Shown one piece after another: positions 49,194-58,492 of a stretch of 64,000 bases of DNA. The stretch comes from Pseudomonas sp. BGr12 (lineage in GTDB: Bacteria; Pseudomonadota; Gammaproteobacteria; Pseudomonadales; Pseudomonadaceae). Both the position numbers and the translations under genes were made by a program. The notes beneath the pieces were generated by a model. That model was not told where the DNA came from. It did not search any database and was given only the letters and a program-made list of their open reading frames with translations. The stretch covers positions 1 to 64,000 of the forward strand of contig NZ_JALRNF010000035.1 of assembly GCF_030272895.1 (NCBI RefSeq), given 5' to 3'. Positions within the stretch are counted from its first letter, which is position 1; every line of letters starts with the position of its first letter.

Positions 49194-49604
49194 TCAGGGT
49201 GCGGGTTGTTCTTCTGCGGCGAACCCGGGCACATGGGCCCTGATCGCGTCCAGCAGTTCTTCCTTGCTGAAAGGCTTGGTCAAAAATTGGTCGGAGCCGA
49301 CGACCCGGCCCCTGGCCTTGTCGAACAGGCCGTCACGGGACGACAGGAGAATCACCGGCGTATCCTTGAAGGCGCTGTTGTGTTTGATCAGGGCGCAGGT
49401 CTGGTAGCCGTCCAGACGCGGCATCAACACGTCGACGAAGATGATCTGCGGCTTGAGGTCGACGATCTTGGCCAGGGCATCGAAGCCGTCGGTGGCCGTG
49501 ATGACGTCGCAACCTGCTTCGCTGAGCAACATCTGGGCAGTACGGCGAATCGTCTTGGAGTCATCGATCACCATCACCTTCAGTGCCGCGCCGGGCTGTT
49601 CCAT
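49194..49604 (-). CDS. pilG: Response regulator PilG
   Basis: 136-residue CheY-like receiver (VMVIDDSKTIRRTAQMLLSE; acceptor Asp in IIFVDVLMPRLDGYQ; LSSRDGLFDKARG; KPFSKEEL). PilG is the main output regulator of pilus extension in P. aeruginosa. It is the first gene of the cluster pilG-pilH-pilI-pilJ-chpA-chpC, divergent from gshB, with a 226-base region between them that should hold both promoters. Confidence 0.94.
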   Translation of the reverse strand: MEQPGAALKVMVIDDSKTIRRTAQMLLSEAGCDVITATDGFDALAKIVDLKPQIIFVDVLMPRLDGYQTCALIKHNSAFKDTPVILLSSRDGLFDKARGRVVGSDQFLTKPFSKEELLDAIRAHVPGFAAEEQPAP

Positions 49605-49830
49605 AATTGCTCTACCCTTGCTGCTCTAGCGTCGCCTGGAAAGGCCGTGCAGGCCACGTGCCAGGCCTTTTTAGCACACTCTGGGGGTGCATTCCATCGG
49701 CCCGCGCCACGGCCCGGCGCGATGCCGCCGCACATGCGTTTGCCCCTTGACCGCCAGCGCCGCGAGCGCCACCCTGACGCCACTTTTTTTGAGCCAACGC
49801 GGCACAGTGCCGCTTCAGAGGATATAGCCC

Positions 49831-50784
49831 ATGAGCGTTCGCCTCGGGATTGTCATGGACCCCATTGCGCGCATCTCCTACAAGAAGGACAGCTCGCTGG
49901 CCATGCTGCTCGCCGCCCAGGAGCGCGGCTGGTCGCTGTTCTACATGGAGCAGCAAGACCTGTACCAGGGCGCCGGTGTTGCCCGGGCGCGGATGCGCCC
50001 GCTGAAGGTGTTCGCCGACCCCGAGCACTGGTTCGAGCTGGAAGCCGAGCAGGACAACGCCCTGAGCGACCTGGACGTGATCCTGATGCGCAAGGATCCG
50101 CCCTTCGACATGGAGTTCGTCTACAGCACCTACCTGCTGGAGCAGGCCGAAGCAGCCGGCGTGCTGGTGGTCAACCGCCCGCAGAGCCTGCGCGACTGCA
50201 ACGAAAAGCTGTTCGCCACCCTGTTCCCGCAGTGCACGCCAGCCACCCTGGTCAGCCGCCGCGCCGATATCCTGCGCGACTTCGCTGCCCAGCATGGCGA
50301 TGTGATCCTCAAGCCGCTGGACGGCATGGGCGGCGCGTCGATCTTCCGTCACCGTCCGGGCGACCCGAACCTCTCGGTGATCCTCGAGACCCTGACCGGC
50401 CACGGCACCCAGCAGATCATGGCGCAGGCCTACCTGCCGGCGATCAAGGACGGCGACAAGCGCATCCTGATGATCGACGGCGAGCCGGTGCCCTATTGCC
50501 TGGCACGCATCCCGGCCAGCGGCGAGACCCGTGGCAACCTGGCCGCCGGCGGTCGTGGCGAAGCGCGGCCGCTGACCGACCGTGACCGCTGGATCGCCGA
50601 GCAGGTCGGCCCGACCCTGCGCGAAAAAGGCCTGCTGTTCGTCGGCCTGGACGTGATCGGCGAGCACCTGACCGAAATCAACGTCACCAGCCCGACCTGT
50701 ATCCGCGAAATCGACAACGCCTTCGGCACCCGCATCGGCGTGCAGTTGATGGATGCCATTGATCGCAAGCTCAAGGCCCGCTGA
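49831..50784 (+). CDS. gshB: Glutathione synthetase
   Basis: ATP-grasp enzyme joining gamma-glutamylcysteine and glycine to make glutathione. 317 residues. Landmarks: LGIVMDPIARISYKKDSSLAMLLAAQ (start), NRPQSLRDCNEKLFATLF, ILKPLDGMGGASIFRH (glycine-rich ATP loop), DGDKRILMIDGEPVPYCLARIP and LDVIGEHLTEINVTSPTC. GAGGATATAG before the ATG gives the ribosome site. It is next to pilG and tonB, the usual pseudomonad order. Confidence 0.97.
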   Translation: MSVRLGIVMDPIARISYKKDSSLAMLLAAQERGWSLFYMEQQDLYQGAGVARARMRPLKVFADPEHWFELEAEQDNALSDLDVILMRKDPPFDMEFVYSTYLLEQAEAAGVLVVNRPQSLRDCNEKLFATLFPQCTPATLVSRRADILRDFAAQHGDVILKPLDGMGGASIFRHRPGDPNLSVILETLTGHGTQQIMAQAYLPAIKDGDKRILMIDGEPVPYCLARIPASGETRGNLAAGGRGEARPLTDRDRWIAEQVGPTLREKGLLFVGLDVIGEHLTEINVTSPTCIREIDNAFGTRIGVQLMDAIDRKLKAR

Positions 50785-50892
50785 CAGCCGACGCGAAGCA
50801 ACCGTGCAGAGTGGGGTATCATGCCGGTCGATTTCGACCACAAGCGCCCTGCCCTGCCGGTTTGTTCCGGTCCTGCGGCTGCTGGATACCCG

Positions 50893-51798
50893 ATGACGCT
50901 GCCTGCTGACATTCCCGCCGACTTTGCCCCACCGCGCGTTCGCCCGGCGGACCGCCTCGGCTTTACCCTGTTCCTGGCTGCCCTGGTGCACCTGGCGCTG
51001 ATCCTCGGCGTGGGTTTCACCATGGCCAAGCCGGAAGAAATCCGCCGCACCATGGAAATCACCCTGGCCACATTCAAGAGCGAGAAGGCGCCGCAGAAGG
51101 CTGACTTCCTGGCCCAGGACAACCAGCAGGGCAGCGGCACCCTGGAGAAGAAGGCGGTGCCGAAAACCACCGAAGTGGCGCCCTTCCAGGACAGCAAGAT
51201 CAACAAGGTGACCCCGCCACCGGCGGCCAGGCCGGATGTTCCGCCACCACCGGTCCAGCCCAAGGCCGTGGTCACCACCCAGGCGCCCAAGGCGCAAAAA
51301 GTCGAAACCCGGCCCAAGGAAGTCAAGCCGCAGCCCAAACCCAAGGCGGCCACCCCGGATTTCGACAGCTCGCAGCTGTCCAGCCAGATCGCCAGCCTCG
51401 AGGCTGAACTGTCCCACGAGCAGCAACTGTACGCCAAGCGCCCGCGCATCCACCGCCTCAACGCCGCCTCGACCATGCGCGACAAGGGTGCCTGGTACAA
51501 GGATGAGTGGCGCAAGAAGGTCGAGCGCATCGGTAACCTCAACTACCCCGATGAAGCCCGGCGCCAGCAGATCTACGGCAGCCTGCGACTGATGGTGTCG
51601 ATCAACAGCGACGGCTCGCTGTACGAAGTGCTGGTATTGGAGTCCTCCGGCCAGCCGCTGCTGGACCAGGCGGCCCAGCGCATCGTGCGCCTGGCTGCGC
51701 CCTTTGCGCCGTTCACCGGCGACCTGGCAGACATCGACCGGCTGGAAATCATCCGCACCTGGCGCTTCGCCCGCGGCGACCGCCTGTCGAGCAACTGA
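50893..51798 (+). CDS. tonB: TonB-family energy transducer, TonB3-like
   Basis: 301 residues. The N-terminus has a short cytosolic part and one membrane anchor (about 19-40, LGFTLFLAALVHLALILGVGF, with the His in the helix). A Pro/Lys-rich linker follows (TPPPAARPDVPPPPVQPK, KPQPKPKAA), and the C-terminal TonB domain (about 215-295: YPDEARRQQIYGSLRLMVSI, GQPLLDQAAQRIVRLAAPFAPF). Its place after gshB and beside the pil-chp cluster matches P. aeruginosa tonB3, which affects twitching motility, not a general siderophore TonB; no exbB/exbD genes are adjacent. ATG 50893 is chosen over 50821 on homology at MTLPADIPADF. Confidence 0.88.
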   Translation: MTLPADIPADFAPPRVRPADRLGFTLFLAALVHLALILGVGFTMAKPEEIRRTMEITLATFKSEKAPQKADFLAQDNQQGSGTLEKKAVPKTTEVAPFQDSKINKVTPPPAARPDVPPPPVQPKAVVTTQAPKAQKVETRPKEVKPQPKPKAATPDFDSSQLSSQIASLEAELSHEQQLYAKRPRIHRLNAASTMRDKGAWYKDEWRKKVERIGNLNYPDEARRQQIYGSLRLMVSINSDGSLYEVLVLESSGQPLLDQAAQRIVRLAAPFAPFTGDLADIDRLEIIRTWRFARGDRLSSN

Positions 51799-51800
51799 CC

Positions 51801-51872
51801 CGTGGGAGCGGGCTTGCCCCGCGATGCGGTGTGTCATCCGGCACGCAATCGCGGGACAAGCCCGCTCCTACA
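51801..51872. repeat. REP pair, inverted
   Basis: GTGGGAGCGGGCTTGCCCCG and, after 27 bases, AATCGCGGGACAAGCCCGCT, between tonB and yqgE. The spacing is longer than in the other pairs. Confidence 0.9.
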
Positions 51873-51927
51873 AAGTAAGCGTGCATCAGGCTTGTCAGTA
51901 CGGCGCCCCAACGCCACACTAACAAGC

Positions 51928-52497
51928 ATGAAAAACCTCAGCCCGAGTTACCTCAAGCATCAGTTCCTGATCGCCATGCCGCACATGGCCGACCCGAACT
52001 TCGCGCACTCCTTGACCTACATCGTCGAGCATAACGCCAATGGGGCGATGGGGCTGGTGGTCAATCGACCCCAGGACCTGAACCTGGCCGATATCCTCGA
52101 ACAGTTGCGGCCCAACGTCGAACCGTCGGCCAGTAGCATCCAGGTGCCGATCTACATGGGCGGCCCGGTGCAGACCGACCGCGGCTTCGTCCTGCACAGC
52201 AGCGAAAAGAGCTTTCAGGCCACTGTCGAGCTCGAGGGCCTGTCGCTGTCCACCTCGCAGGACGTGCTATTTGCTATCGCCGACGGCAACGGACCCGAGC
52301 ACAGCCTGATCACCCTCGGCTACGCCGGCTGGGAGGCCGGGCAACTGGAGGCGGAGCTGGCCGACAACGCCTGGCTGAACTGCCCGTTCGACTCCGAGAT
52401 CATCTTCGGCATGGCCTGCGAGCAGCGCCTTGGCGCCGCCGCCAAGAGCCTGGGCATCAACCTGAGCCTGCTCACCAGCCAGGCGGGGCACGCCTGA
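51928..52497 (+). CDS. algH: YqgE/AlgH family protein
   Basis: 189 residues. The whole YqgE/AlgH domain is visible: YLKHQFLIAMPHMADPNFAHSLTYIVEHNANGAMGLVVNRP, then VPIYMGGPVQTDRGFVLH and HSLITLGYAGWEAGQLEAELADNAWLN, FGMACEQRLGAAAKSLGIN. It is cytosolic and in P. aeruginosa affects alginate production, by an unknown mechanism. The start follows the REP pair; in-frame sequence upstream is inside the REP. Its stop overlaps the ruvX start (TGATG). Confidence 0.95.
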   Translation: MKNLSPSYLKHQFLIAMPHMADPNFAHSLTYIVEHNANGAMGLVVNRPQDLNLADILEQLRPNVEPSASSIQVPIYMGGPVQTDRGFVLHSSEKSFQATVELEGLSLSTSQDVLFAIADGNGPEHSLITLGYAGWEAGQLEAELADNAWLNCPFDSEIIFGMACEQRLGAAAKSLGINLSLLTSQAGHA

Positions 52498-52931
52498 TGG
52501 CCGAGTTGCGACTACTGCTGGGCTTTGACTACGGCAGCAAGCAGATCGGCGTTGCCGTCGGCCAGGTGATCACCGGCCAGGCCCGCGAACTGTGCACCCT
52601 CAAGGCCCAGAACGGCGTACCGGACTGGACCCAGGTGGAAAAACTGATCAAGGAATGGCAACCCGATGCCATTGTCGTCGGCCTGCCGTTGAACATGGAC
52701 GGCACGCCCAGCGAAATGAGTGCCCGCGCCGAGAAATTCGCCCGGCGCCTGAACGGCCGCTTCAACCTGCCCGTGCATACCCACGACGAACGCCTGACCA
52801 CCTTCGAAGCCAAGGGCGAACGCATGGCCCGTGGCGGCCAGCGCGGCAGTTACCGCGACAACCCGGTGGATGCCATTGCCGCCGCCCTGCTGCTGCAGGG
52901 CTGGCTGGAGGCCAATACCGGGCAGTCCTGA
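52497..52931 (+). CDS. ruvX: Holliday junction resolvase-like protein RuvX/YqgF
   Basis: 144 residues of the RNase H-like YqgF family: LLLGFDYGSKQIGVAVGQ (first catalytic Asp), IVVGLPLNMDGTPSEMSARAEKF, HTHDERLTTFEA and DNPVDAIAAALLLQGWLE (later acidic residues). Members are implicated in pre-16S rRNA processing and recombination intermediates. It starts inside the yqgE stop and precedes pyrR by 60 bases, in the operon order conserved among pseudomonads. Confidence 0.95.
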   Translation: MAELRLLLGFDYGSKQIGVAVGQVITGQARELCTLKAQNGVPDWTQVEKLIKEWQPDAIVVGLPLNMDGTPSEMSARAEKFARRLNGRFNLPVHTHDERLTTFEAKGERMARGGQRGSYRDNPVDAIAAALLLQGWLEANTGQS

Positions 52932-52991
52932 TCCCGATCATCGGATTCAAGCCGGGCCAGCGCCACGCCCCCGGCCTCTTGAGGAGCAAGC

Positions 52992-53504
52992 ATGAGCCTA
53001 CCCAATCCCGCCGAACTGATCCGGCAGATGGCCGTCGACCTTCGTGCCCATCTGGCCCGGCGCAACATCAGCGAGCCACGCTTCATCGGCATCCGCACCG
53101 GAGGCGTCTGGGTCGCCCAGGCCCTGCTCGAGGAACTGGGCAACGACAGCGCCCTGGGCACCCTCGATGTGTCGTTCTACCGTGACGACTTCAGCCAGAA
53201 CGGCCTGCACCCGCAAGTGCGCCCCTCGGCCTTGCCGTTCGAGATCGAAGGCCAGCATCTGGTACTGGTCGACGACGTGCTGATGAGCGGTCGGACCATC
53301 CGCGCCGCCCTCAACGAACTGTTCGATTATGGCCGCCCGGCCAGTGTCACCCTGGTCTGCCTGCTGGACCTGGATGCCGGCGAATTGCCGATCCGCCCGA
53401 ATGTGGTCGGTGCAACCCTGTCGCTGGCCGCCCATGAACGGGTAAAATTGACCGGACCCGCCCCGCTCGCCCTCGAGCGCCAGGACCTCGCTTCCGCCCT
53501 TTAA
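52992..53504 (+). CDS. pyrR: PyrR: pyrimidine operon regulator/uracil phosphoribosyltransferase
   Basis: 170 residues of the type I phosphoribosyltransferase fold with the PRPP-binding motif [18 protein letters not shown] (about 92-109) and the hood sequence [12 protein letters not shown]. In Gram-positives PyrR controls transcription through an RNA attenuator; in pseudomonads it is encoded before pyrB. I see no obvious attenuator in the 60-base gap from ruvX. GAGGAGC precedes the ATG. It is 12 bases upstream of pyrB. Confidence 0.95.
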   Translation: MSLPNPAELIRQMAVDLRAHLARRNISEPRFIGIRTGGVWVAQALLEELGNDSALGTLDVSFYRDDFSQNGLHPQVRPSALPFEIEGQHLVLVDDVLMSGRTIRAALNELFDYGRPASVTLVCLLDLDAGELPIRPNVVGATLSLAAHERVKLTGPAPLALERQDLASAL

Positions 53505-53516
53505 GAGTCCCTCGCG

Positions 53517-54521
53517 ATGACGCCAATCGACGCCAAGCGCCCGCTGCAGCTCAATGATCAGGGCCAGCTGCGCCATTTTCTCTCGCTCGACGGTTTGCCC
53601 CGCGAACTGCTGACCGAAATCCTCGACACCGCTGACTCCTTCCTTGAAGTCGGCGCCCGGGCCGTGAAGAAAGTCCCGTTGCTGCGCGGCAAGACCGTGT
53701 GCAACGTGTTCTTCGAGAACTCCACCCGTACCCGCACCACCTTCGAACTGGCCGCCCAGCGGCTGTCGGCCGACGTGATCACCCTGAACGTGTCGACCTC
53801 CTCGACCAGCAAGGGCGAAACCCTGTTCGACACCCTGCGCAACCTCGAGGCCATGGCCGCCGACATGTTCGTCGTGCGCCATGCCGACTCCGGTGCCGCG
53901 CACTTCATCGCCGAGCACGTCAGCCCGGAGGTGGCGATCATCAACGGCGGCGACGGCCGCCACGCCCACCCGACCCAGGGCATGCTCGACATGCTCACCA
54001 TCCGTCGGCACAAAGGCGGTTTCGAGAACCTCTCGGTGGCCATCGTCGGCGACATCCTGCACTCGCGGGTAGCGCGCTCGAACATGCTCGCTCTGAAAAC
54101 CCTGGGCTGCCCGGACATCCGTGTGATCGCCCCGAAAACCCTGCTGCCGATCGGTATCGAGCAATATGGCGTCAAGGTCTACACCGACCTGGAACAGGGC
54201 CTGAAAGACGTTGACGTGGTGATCATGCTGCGCCTGCAGCGTGAGCGCATGGCCGGTGGCCTGCTGCCCAGCGAAGGTGAGTTCTACCGCCTGTTCGGCC
54301 TGACCACCGCACGCCTGGCCGGGGCCAAGCCCGATGCCATCGTCATGCACCCGGGGCCGATCAACCGCGGCGTGGAGATCGAATCGGCGGTGGCCGACGG
54401 CGCCCAATCGGTGATCCTCAACCAAGTCACCTACGGCATCGCCGTGCGCATGGCGGTGCTGTCCATGGCCATGAGCGGCCAGACCGCCCAACGTCAATTC
54501 GAGCAGGAGAACGCCCAGTGA
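53517..54521 (+). CDS. pyrB: Aspartate carbamoyltransferase catalytic chain
   Basis: Second step of UMP synthesis, carbamoylating aspartate. 334 residues, longer at the N-terminus than the E. coli chain, as in the class A enzymes of pseudomonads that assemble with PyrC'. Landmarks: [18 protein letters not shown] (carbamoyl phosphate site, about 62), [31 protein letters not shown] (about 140) and [14 protein letters not shown] (about 278). Its last four bases overlap the pyrC' start, so the two chains are translationally coupled. Confidence 0.97.
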   Translation: MTPIDAKRPLQLNDQGQLRHFLSLDGLPRELLTEILDTADSFLEVGARAVKKVPLLRGKTVCNVFFENSTRTRTTFELAAQRLSADVITLNVSTSSTSKGETLFDTLRNLEAMAADMFVVRHADSGAAHFIAEHVSPEVAIINGGDGRHAHPTQGMLDMLTIRRHKGGFENLSVAIVGDILHSRVARSNMLALKTLGCPDIRVIAPKTLLPIGIEQYGVKVYTDLEQGLKDVDVVIMLRLQRERMAGGLLPSEGEFYRLFGLTTARLAGAKPDAIVMHPGPINRGVEIESAVADGAQSVILNQVTYGIAVRMAVLSMAMSGQTAQRQFEQENAQ

Positions 54522-55789
54522 CCCTCAGTATTCTTGGCGCCCGGGTCATTGATCCCCAGAGCGGCCTGGACCAGACCGCCGACCTGCACATCGATGCCGG
54601 CAAGATCGTTGCCATCGGCGCTGCGCCTGCCGGCTTCACAGCGGCGCGCAGCATCGACGCCCAGGGCCTGATCGCCGCCCCCGGCCTGGTCGACCTCAAC
54701 GTCGCCCTGCGCGAACCTGGCTACAGCCGCAAGGGCAGCATCGCCAGCGAAACCCGCGCTGCCGCAGCCGGTGGCGTCACCAGCCTGTGCTGCCCACCGC
54801 AGACCAAGCCGGTGCTGGACACCTCGGCGGTGGCCGAACTGATCCTCGACCGCGCCCGCGAAGCCGGTCACAGCAAGGTGTTCCCGATCGGCGCCCTGAG
54901 CAAGGGCCTGGAAGGCGAGCAGCTTGCAGAACTCATTGCCCTGCGCGATGCCGGCTGCGTGGCGTTCGGCAACGGTTTGAACAGCTTCAGCAACAACCGC
55001 ACCCTGGCCCGCGCCCTGGAGTATGCGGCCACCTTCGACCTGACCGTGGTGTTCCACTCCCAGGACCGCGACCTGGCCCAGGGCGGCCTGGCCCACGAAG
55101 GCGCCATGGCCAGCTTCCTTGGCCTGCCGGGCATTCCGGAAACCGCCGAGACCGTGGCCCTGGCGCGCAACCTGCTGCTGGTGGAACAGACCGGCGTGCG
55201 TGCGCACTTCAGCCAGCTGACCAGCGCCCGCGGCGCCCGCCTGATCGCCCAGGCCCAGCAACTGGGCCTGCCGGTCACCGCCGACGTCGCCCTGTACCAG
55301 TTGATCCTCACCGACGAGGCCCTGCGCGACTTCTCAAGCCTCTACCACGTCCAGCCGCCACTGCGCACCCGCGCCGACCGTGACGGCCTGCGCGAGGCAG
55401 TGAAGTCCGGGGTGATCCAGGCGATCTCCAGCCACCACCAGCCTCACGAGCGGGATGCCAAGCTGGCACCGTTCGGCGCCACCGAACCGGGTATCAGCAG
55501 CGTCGAACTGCTGCTGCCGCTGGCCATGACCCTGGTCGAGGACGGCCTGCTCGACCTGCCGACTTTGTTGCAACGTTTGTCTGCAGGCCCGGCGGCAGCC
55601 ATGCGCTTGCCGGCGGGTACGCTGCAGGTGGGCGGCGCGGCAGACCTGGTGCTGTTCGATGCCAAGGCTTCGACCGTGGCGGGCGAAACCTGGCGTTCCA
55701 AGGGCGACAACTGCCCGTTCATCGGCCATTGCCTGCCGGGCGCGGTGCGCTACACCCTGGTGGACGGGCATATCAGCCACGAAGGCTGA
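54518..55789 (+). CDS. pyrC': Inactive dihydroorotase-like subunit PyrC'
   Basis: 423 residues of the dihydroorotase amidohydrolase fold ([40 protein letters not shown]). The metal-binding HxH of active enzymes (DLHVHLREPG) is replaced by DLNVAL, and the catalytic Asp region is ISSHHQPHE instead of a TDHAPH-type motif, so it should be catalytically dead. In P. putida such a PyrC' is required for assembly of the active PyrB dodecamer, a structural role that fits the 4-base overlap with pyrB. A true pyrC must lie elsewhere. A REP pair follows. Confidence 0.93.
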   Translation: MTLSILGARVIDPQSGLDQTADLHIDAGKIVAIGAAPAGFTAARSIDAQGLIAAPGLVDLNVALREPGYSRKGSIASETRAAAAGGVTSLCCPPQTKPVLDTSAVAELILDRAREAGHSKVFPIGALSKGLEGEQLAELIALRDAGCVAFGNGLNSFSNNRTLARALEYAATFDLTVVFHSQDRDLAQGGLAHEGAMASFLGLPGIPETAETVALARNLLLVEQTGVRAHFSQLTSARGARLIAQAQQLGLPVTADVALYQLILTDEALRDFSSLYHVQPPLRTRADRDGLREAVKSGVIQAISSHHQPHERDAKLAPFGATEPGISSVELLLPLAMTLVEDGLLDLPTLLQRLSAGPAAAMRLPAGTLQVGGAADLVLFDAKASTVAGETWRSKGDNCPFIGHCLPGAVRYTLVDGHISHEG

Positions 55790-55795
55790 CGGTCA

Positions 55796-55848
55796 ATCGC
55801 GGGGCAAGCCCGCTCCTACAGGCTGTAGGAGCGGGCTTGCCCCGCGAT
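55796..55848. repeat. REP pair, inverted
   Basis: ATCGCGGGGCAAGCCCGCTC and its mirror GAGCGGGCTTGCCCCGCGAT with a short centre (CTACAGGCTGTAG), between pyrC' and the hslV promoter. Confidence 0.95.
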
Positions 55849-55881
55849 GACGCCCTGAACACTTACCACTCATCCTGCAAG

Positions 55882-55909
55882 GTTGAAATCCTTCCCTGCA
55901 CCCCCATAT
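55882..55909 (+). promoter_or_regulatory. Heat-shock (sigma-32) promoter of hslVU
   Basis: -35 GTTGAAA (55882-55888, consensus CTTGAAA) and a full -10 CCCCATAT (55902-55909, consensus CCCCATnT), separated by 13 bases. Transcription should begin near 55915, giving a leader of about 40 bases before the TTG start of hslV. Confidence 0.8.
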
Positions 55910-55955
55910 GAGTCTGCATCAGGCACTTTCGCCCCGCTGCGTGGAGACTCTCCCC

Positions 55956-56486
55956 TTGACCACCATCGTTTCAGTTCGCCGCCACGGCAAAGTCGTCATG
56001 GGCGGCGACGGCCAGGTTTCCCTGGGCAACACCGTGATGAAAGGCAACGCCAAGAAGGTCCGCCGCCTGTACCACGGCCAGGTCATCGCCGGCTTCGCCG
56101 GTGCCACCGCCGACGCATTCACCCTGTTCGAACGCTTTGAAGGCCAGCTGGAAAAGCACCAGGGCCACCTGATCCGCGCCGCCGTCGAGCTGGCCAAGGA
56201 ATGGCGTACCGACCGTTCCCTGAGCCGCCTGGAAGCCATGCTGGCCGTGGCCAACAAGGACGCTTCGCTGATCATCACCGGCAACGGTGACGTGGTCGAA
56301 CCCGAAGACGGCCTGATCGCCATGGGTTCCGGTGGCGCCTACGCCCAGGCCGCTGCGCGCGCCCTGCTGCAGAAGACCGATCTCTCGGCCCGTGAAATCG
56401 CCGAAACCGCCCTGAATATCGCCGGTGACATCTGCGTGTTCACCAACCACCACCTGACCATCGAGGAGCAGGACCTGGCCGAGTAA
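55956..56486 (+). CDS. hslV: ATP-dependent protease subunit HslV
   Basis: Proteasome-like peptidase, 176 residues. Start is TTG 55956, giving [25 protein letters not shown]; removal of Met exposes the catalytic N-terminal Thr, which fixes the start. GGAG lies 9 bases upstream. An ATG at 55908 would add 16 residues and bury the nucleophile. Other marks: [17 protein letters not shown] and [29 protein letters not shown]. It forms a double hexamer with HslU, encoded next, and is under a heat-shock-type promoter. Confidence 0.96.
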   Translation: MTTIVSVRRHGKVVMGGDGQVSLGNTVMKGNAKKVRRLYHGQVIAGFAGATADAFTLFERFEGQLEKHQGHLIRAAVELAKEWRTDRSLSRLEAMLAVANKDASLIITGNGDVVEPEDGLIAMGSGGAYAQAAARALLQKTDLSAREIAETALNIAGDICVFTNHHLTIEEQDLAE

Positions 56487-56501
56487 TTCAGCTGTTCTGG
56501 C

Positions 56502-56526
56502 GCCCGGCCCCGGCGGCCGGGCTTTT
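56502..56526 (+). terminator. Terminator-like hairpin between hslV and hslU
   Basis: Stem GCCCGGCC/GGCCGGGC with a 5-base loop, followed by TTTT, 15 bases after the hslV stop and 37 before hslU. Stem strength suggests partial termination or a processing site within the operon. Confidence 0.7.
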
Positions 56527-56563
56527 CCACGCTGACTTATCGAGCCCAAGGACCATCATTACC

Positions 56564-57901
56564 ATGTCCATGACCCCCCGCGAGATCGTCCACGAACTCA
56601 ACCGCCACATCATTGGCCAGGACGACGCCAAGCGCGCCGTCGCCATTGCCCTGCGCAACCGCTGGCGGCGCATGCAGCTGCCTGCCGAGCTGCGCGTTGA
56701 AGTCACGCCCAAGAACATCCTGATGATCGGCCCCACTGGCGTGGGCAAGACCGAAATCGCCCGGCGCCTGGCCAAGCTGGCCAATGCCCCGTTCATCAAG
56801 GTCGAAGCGACCAAGTTCACCGAAGTCGGCTATGTCGGCCGTGACGTCGAGTCGATCATCCGCGACCTCGCCGATGCCGCGATCAAGATGCTGCGCGAGC
56901 AGGAGATCATCCGCGTTCGCCACCGCGCCGAAGACGCGGCCGAAGACCGCATCCTCGATGCCCTGCTGCCGCCGGCGCGCACCGGCTTTAACGAAGACCA
57001 GACCACCAGCCAGGATTCCAACACCCGCCAGCTGTTCCGCAAGCGCCTGCGCGAAGGCCAGCTGGACGACAAGGAAATCGAGATCGAAGTGGCCGAGAAC
57101 ATGGGCGTCGATATCTCTGCCCCACCGGGCATGGAAGAGATGACCAACCAGCTGCAGAACCTGTTCGCCAACATGGGCAAGGGCAAGCGCAAGAGCCGCA
57201 AGCTCAAGGTCAAGGAAGCGCTCAAGCTGGTGCGTGACGAAGAAGCCGGCCGCCTGGTCAACGACGAAGAGCTCAAGGCCAAGGCCCTGGAAGCGGTCGA
57301 GCAGCACGGTATCGTGTTCATCGACGAAATCGACAAGGTGGCCAAGCGTGGCAACGTCGGCGGCGCCGATGTCTCCCGCGAAGGCGTGCAGCGCGACCTG
57401 CTGCCGCTGATCGAAGGCTGCACGGTGAACACCAAGCTGGGCATGGTCAAGACCGACCACATCCTGTTCATCGCCTCCGGCGCCTTCCACCTGAGCAAGC
57501 CGAGCGACCTGGTACCCGAGCTGCAAGGCCGCCTGCCGATCCGCGTCGAACTCAAGGCCCTGAGCCCGGAAGACTTCGAGCGTATCCTCAGCGAGCCGCA
57601 CGCCTCGCTCACCGAACAGTACCGCGAGCTGCTCAAGACCGAAGGCCTGAACATCGAGTTCGCTGCCGAAGGCATCAAGCGCCTGGCCGAAATCGCCTGG
57701 CAGGTCAACGAGAAGACCGAGAACATCGGTGCCCGTCGCCTGCACACCCTGCTCGAGCGCCTGCTCGAAGAGGTGTCGTTCAGCGCCGGTGACCTGGCCA
57801 GCGCCCACGACGAAGCGCCGATCCGCATCGACGCCGACTACGTCAACAGCCACTTGGGCGAATTGGCACAGAACGAAGACCTGTCGCGCTATATTCTCTA
57901 A
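56564..57901 (+). CDS. hslU: ATPase subunit HslU
   Basis: AAA+ unfoldase that feeds HslV. 445 residues. Marks: [34 protein letters not shown] at the start, Walker [16 protein letters not shown] (about 56), the I-domain (about 110-240), Walker [15 protein letters not shown] (about 248), sensor motif [18 protein letters not shown] and the C-terminal SRYIL (conserved end that inserts into HslV). Position after hslV and before the pha genes is typical of the P. putida group. Confidence 0.98.
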   Translation: MSMTPREIVHELNRHIIGQDDAKRAVAIALRNRWRRMQLPAELRVEVTPKNILMIGPTGVGKTEIARRLAKLANAPFIKVEATKFTEVGYVGRDVESIIRDLADAAIKMLREQEIIRVRHRAEDAAEDRILDALLPPARTGFNEDQTTSQDSNTRQLFRKRLREGQLDDKEIEIEVAENMGVDISAPPGMEEMTNQLQNLFANMGKGKRKSRKLKVKEALKLVRDEEAGRLVNDEELKAKALEAVEQHGIVFIDEIDKVAKRGNVGGADVSREGVQRDLLPLIEGCTVNTKLGMVKTDHILFIASGAFHLSKPSDLVPELQGRLPIRVELKALSPEDFERILSEPHASLTEQYRELLKTEGLNIEFAAEGIKRLAEIAWQVNEKTENIGARRLHTLLERLLEEVSFSAGDLASAHDEAPIRIDADYVNSHLGELAQNEDLSRYIL

Positions 57902-57978
57902 AGCGGCAAGCTCCAAGTAGCAAGCTGCAAGCTGAGCGCGCTGGACGCCCTCTCTTGCAGCTTGTAGCTTGCAGCTTA
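57902..57978. repeat. AAGCTGCAAG-type short repeats, inverted
   Basis: The hslU-DUF971 gap is almost filled by CAAGCTGCAAG and its mirror CTTGCAGCTTG in tandem and inverted orientation (core 11 bases perfect, arms about 17 with mismatches). Similar words (CTGAAGCTGCAAGCACAAG) precede the metK terminator at 19930-19950. This is a second intergenic repeat family, distinct from REP. Confidence 0.75.
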
Positions 57979-57998
57979 TAGCCCAAGAGCCCTTAGCC

Positions 57999-58376
57999 AT
58001 GTCCAGACTCCCCACCGGCATCAACCTGCACAAAGCCTCCAAGACCCTGTCGCTGACCTATGGGCCCGACGAGGTATATCACCTGCCCGCAGAATTCTTG
58101 CGCGTGCATTCTCCCTCCGCCGAGGTCCAGGGCCACGGCAATCCGATCCTGCAATTCGGCAAGGCCAACGTCGGCCTGACCCAGATCGAACCGGCCGGAC
58201 AGTACGCACTGAAACTGACCTTCGACGACGGCCATGACAGCGGCCTGTTCACCTGGGAGTACCTGGAACAGCTGTGCCTGCGCCAGGAACAACTCTGGGC
58301 CGAGTATCTCGACGAGCTGGCCAAGGCCGGCAAGTCCCGCGACCCCAACGAATCCGTGGTCAAGCTGATGCTCTAG
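57999..58376 (+). CDS. DUF971 protein (gamma-butyrobetaine hydroxylase N-terminal-like)
   Basis: 125 residues. The central part LSLTYGPDEVYHLPAEFLRVHSPSAEVQGHG and the end LKLTFDDGHDSGLFTWEYLEQLC are the DUF971 domain, the short N-terminal module of trimethyllysine and gamma-butyrobetaine dioxygenases, here alone. Role in bacteria is unknown. It follows hslU by 97 bases of repeats and is upstream of the phaC1 control region, with which it may share little beyond position. Confidence 0.85.
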   Translation: MSRLPTGINLHKASKTLSLTYGPDEVYHLPAEFLRVHSPSAEVQGHGNPILQFGKANVGLTQIEPAGQYALKLTFDDGHDSGLFTWEYLEQLCLRQEQLWAEYLDELAKAGKSRDPNESVVKLML

Positions 58377-58436
58377 CCCGGGACTTCCAGGGTTTAGAGC
58401 GCATTTTCTAATTCTATTTGCTTGAATGCCTGCACC

Positions 58437-58455
58437 ACGGCCAACGATTGGCCGT
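58437..58455. promoter_or_regulatory. 8+8 bp palindrome upstream of phaC1
   Basis: ACGGCCAA CGA TTGGCCGT, a perfect inverted repeat 38 bases before the candidate sigma-54 promoter. It could be an activator or repressor site of the pha cluster, or the terminator stem of the DUF971 gene, though no T run follows. Confidence 0.5.
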
Positions 58456-58492
58456 CTTGCGCATCACCCAAAAGTCGGGTAACCAATGGATC

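Noticed and set aside
49612..51837. A 741-codon minus-strand frame opposite gshB and tonB
   Set aside because: Antisense to two clear genes; it also runs into the REP element, with no start signal.
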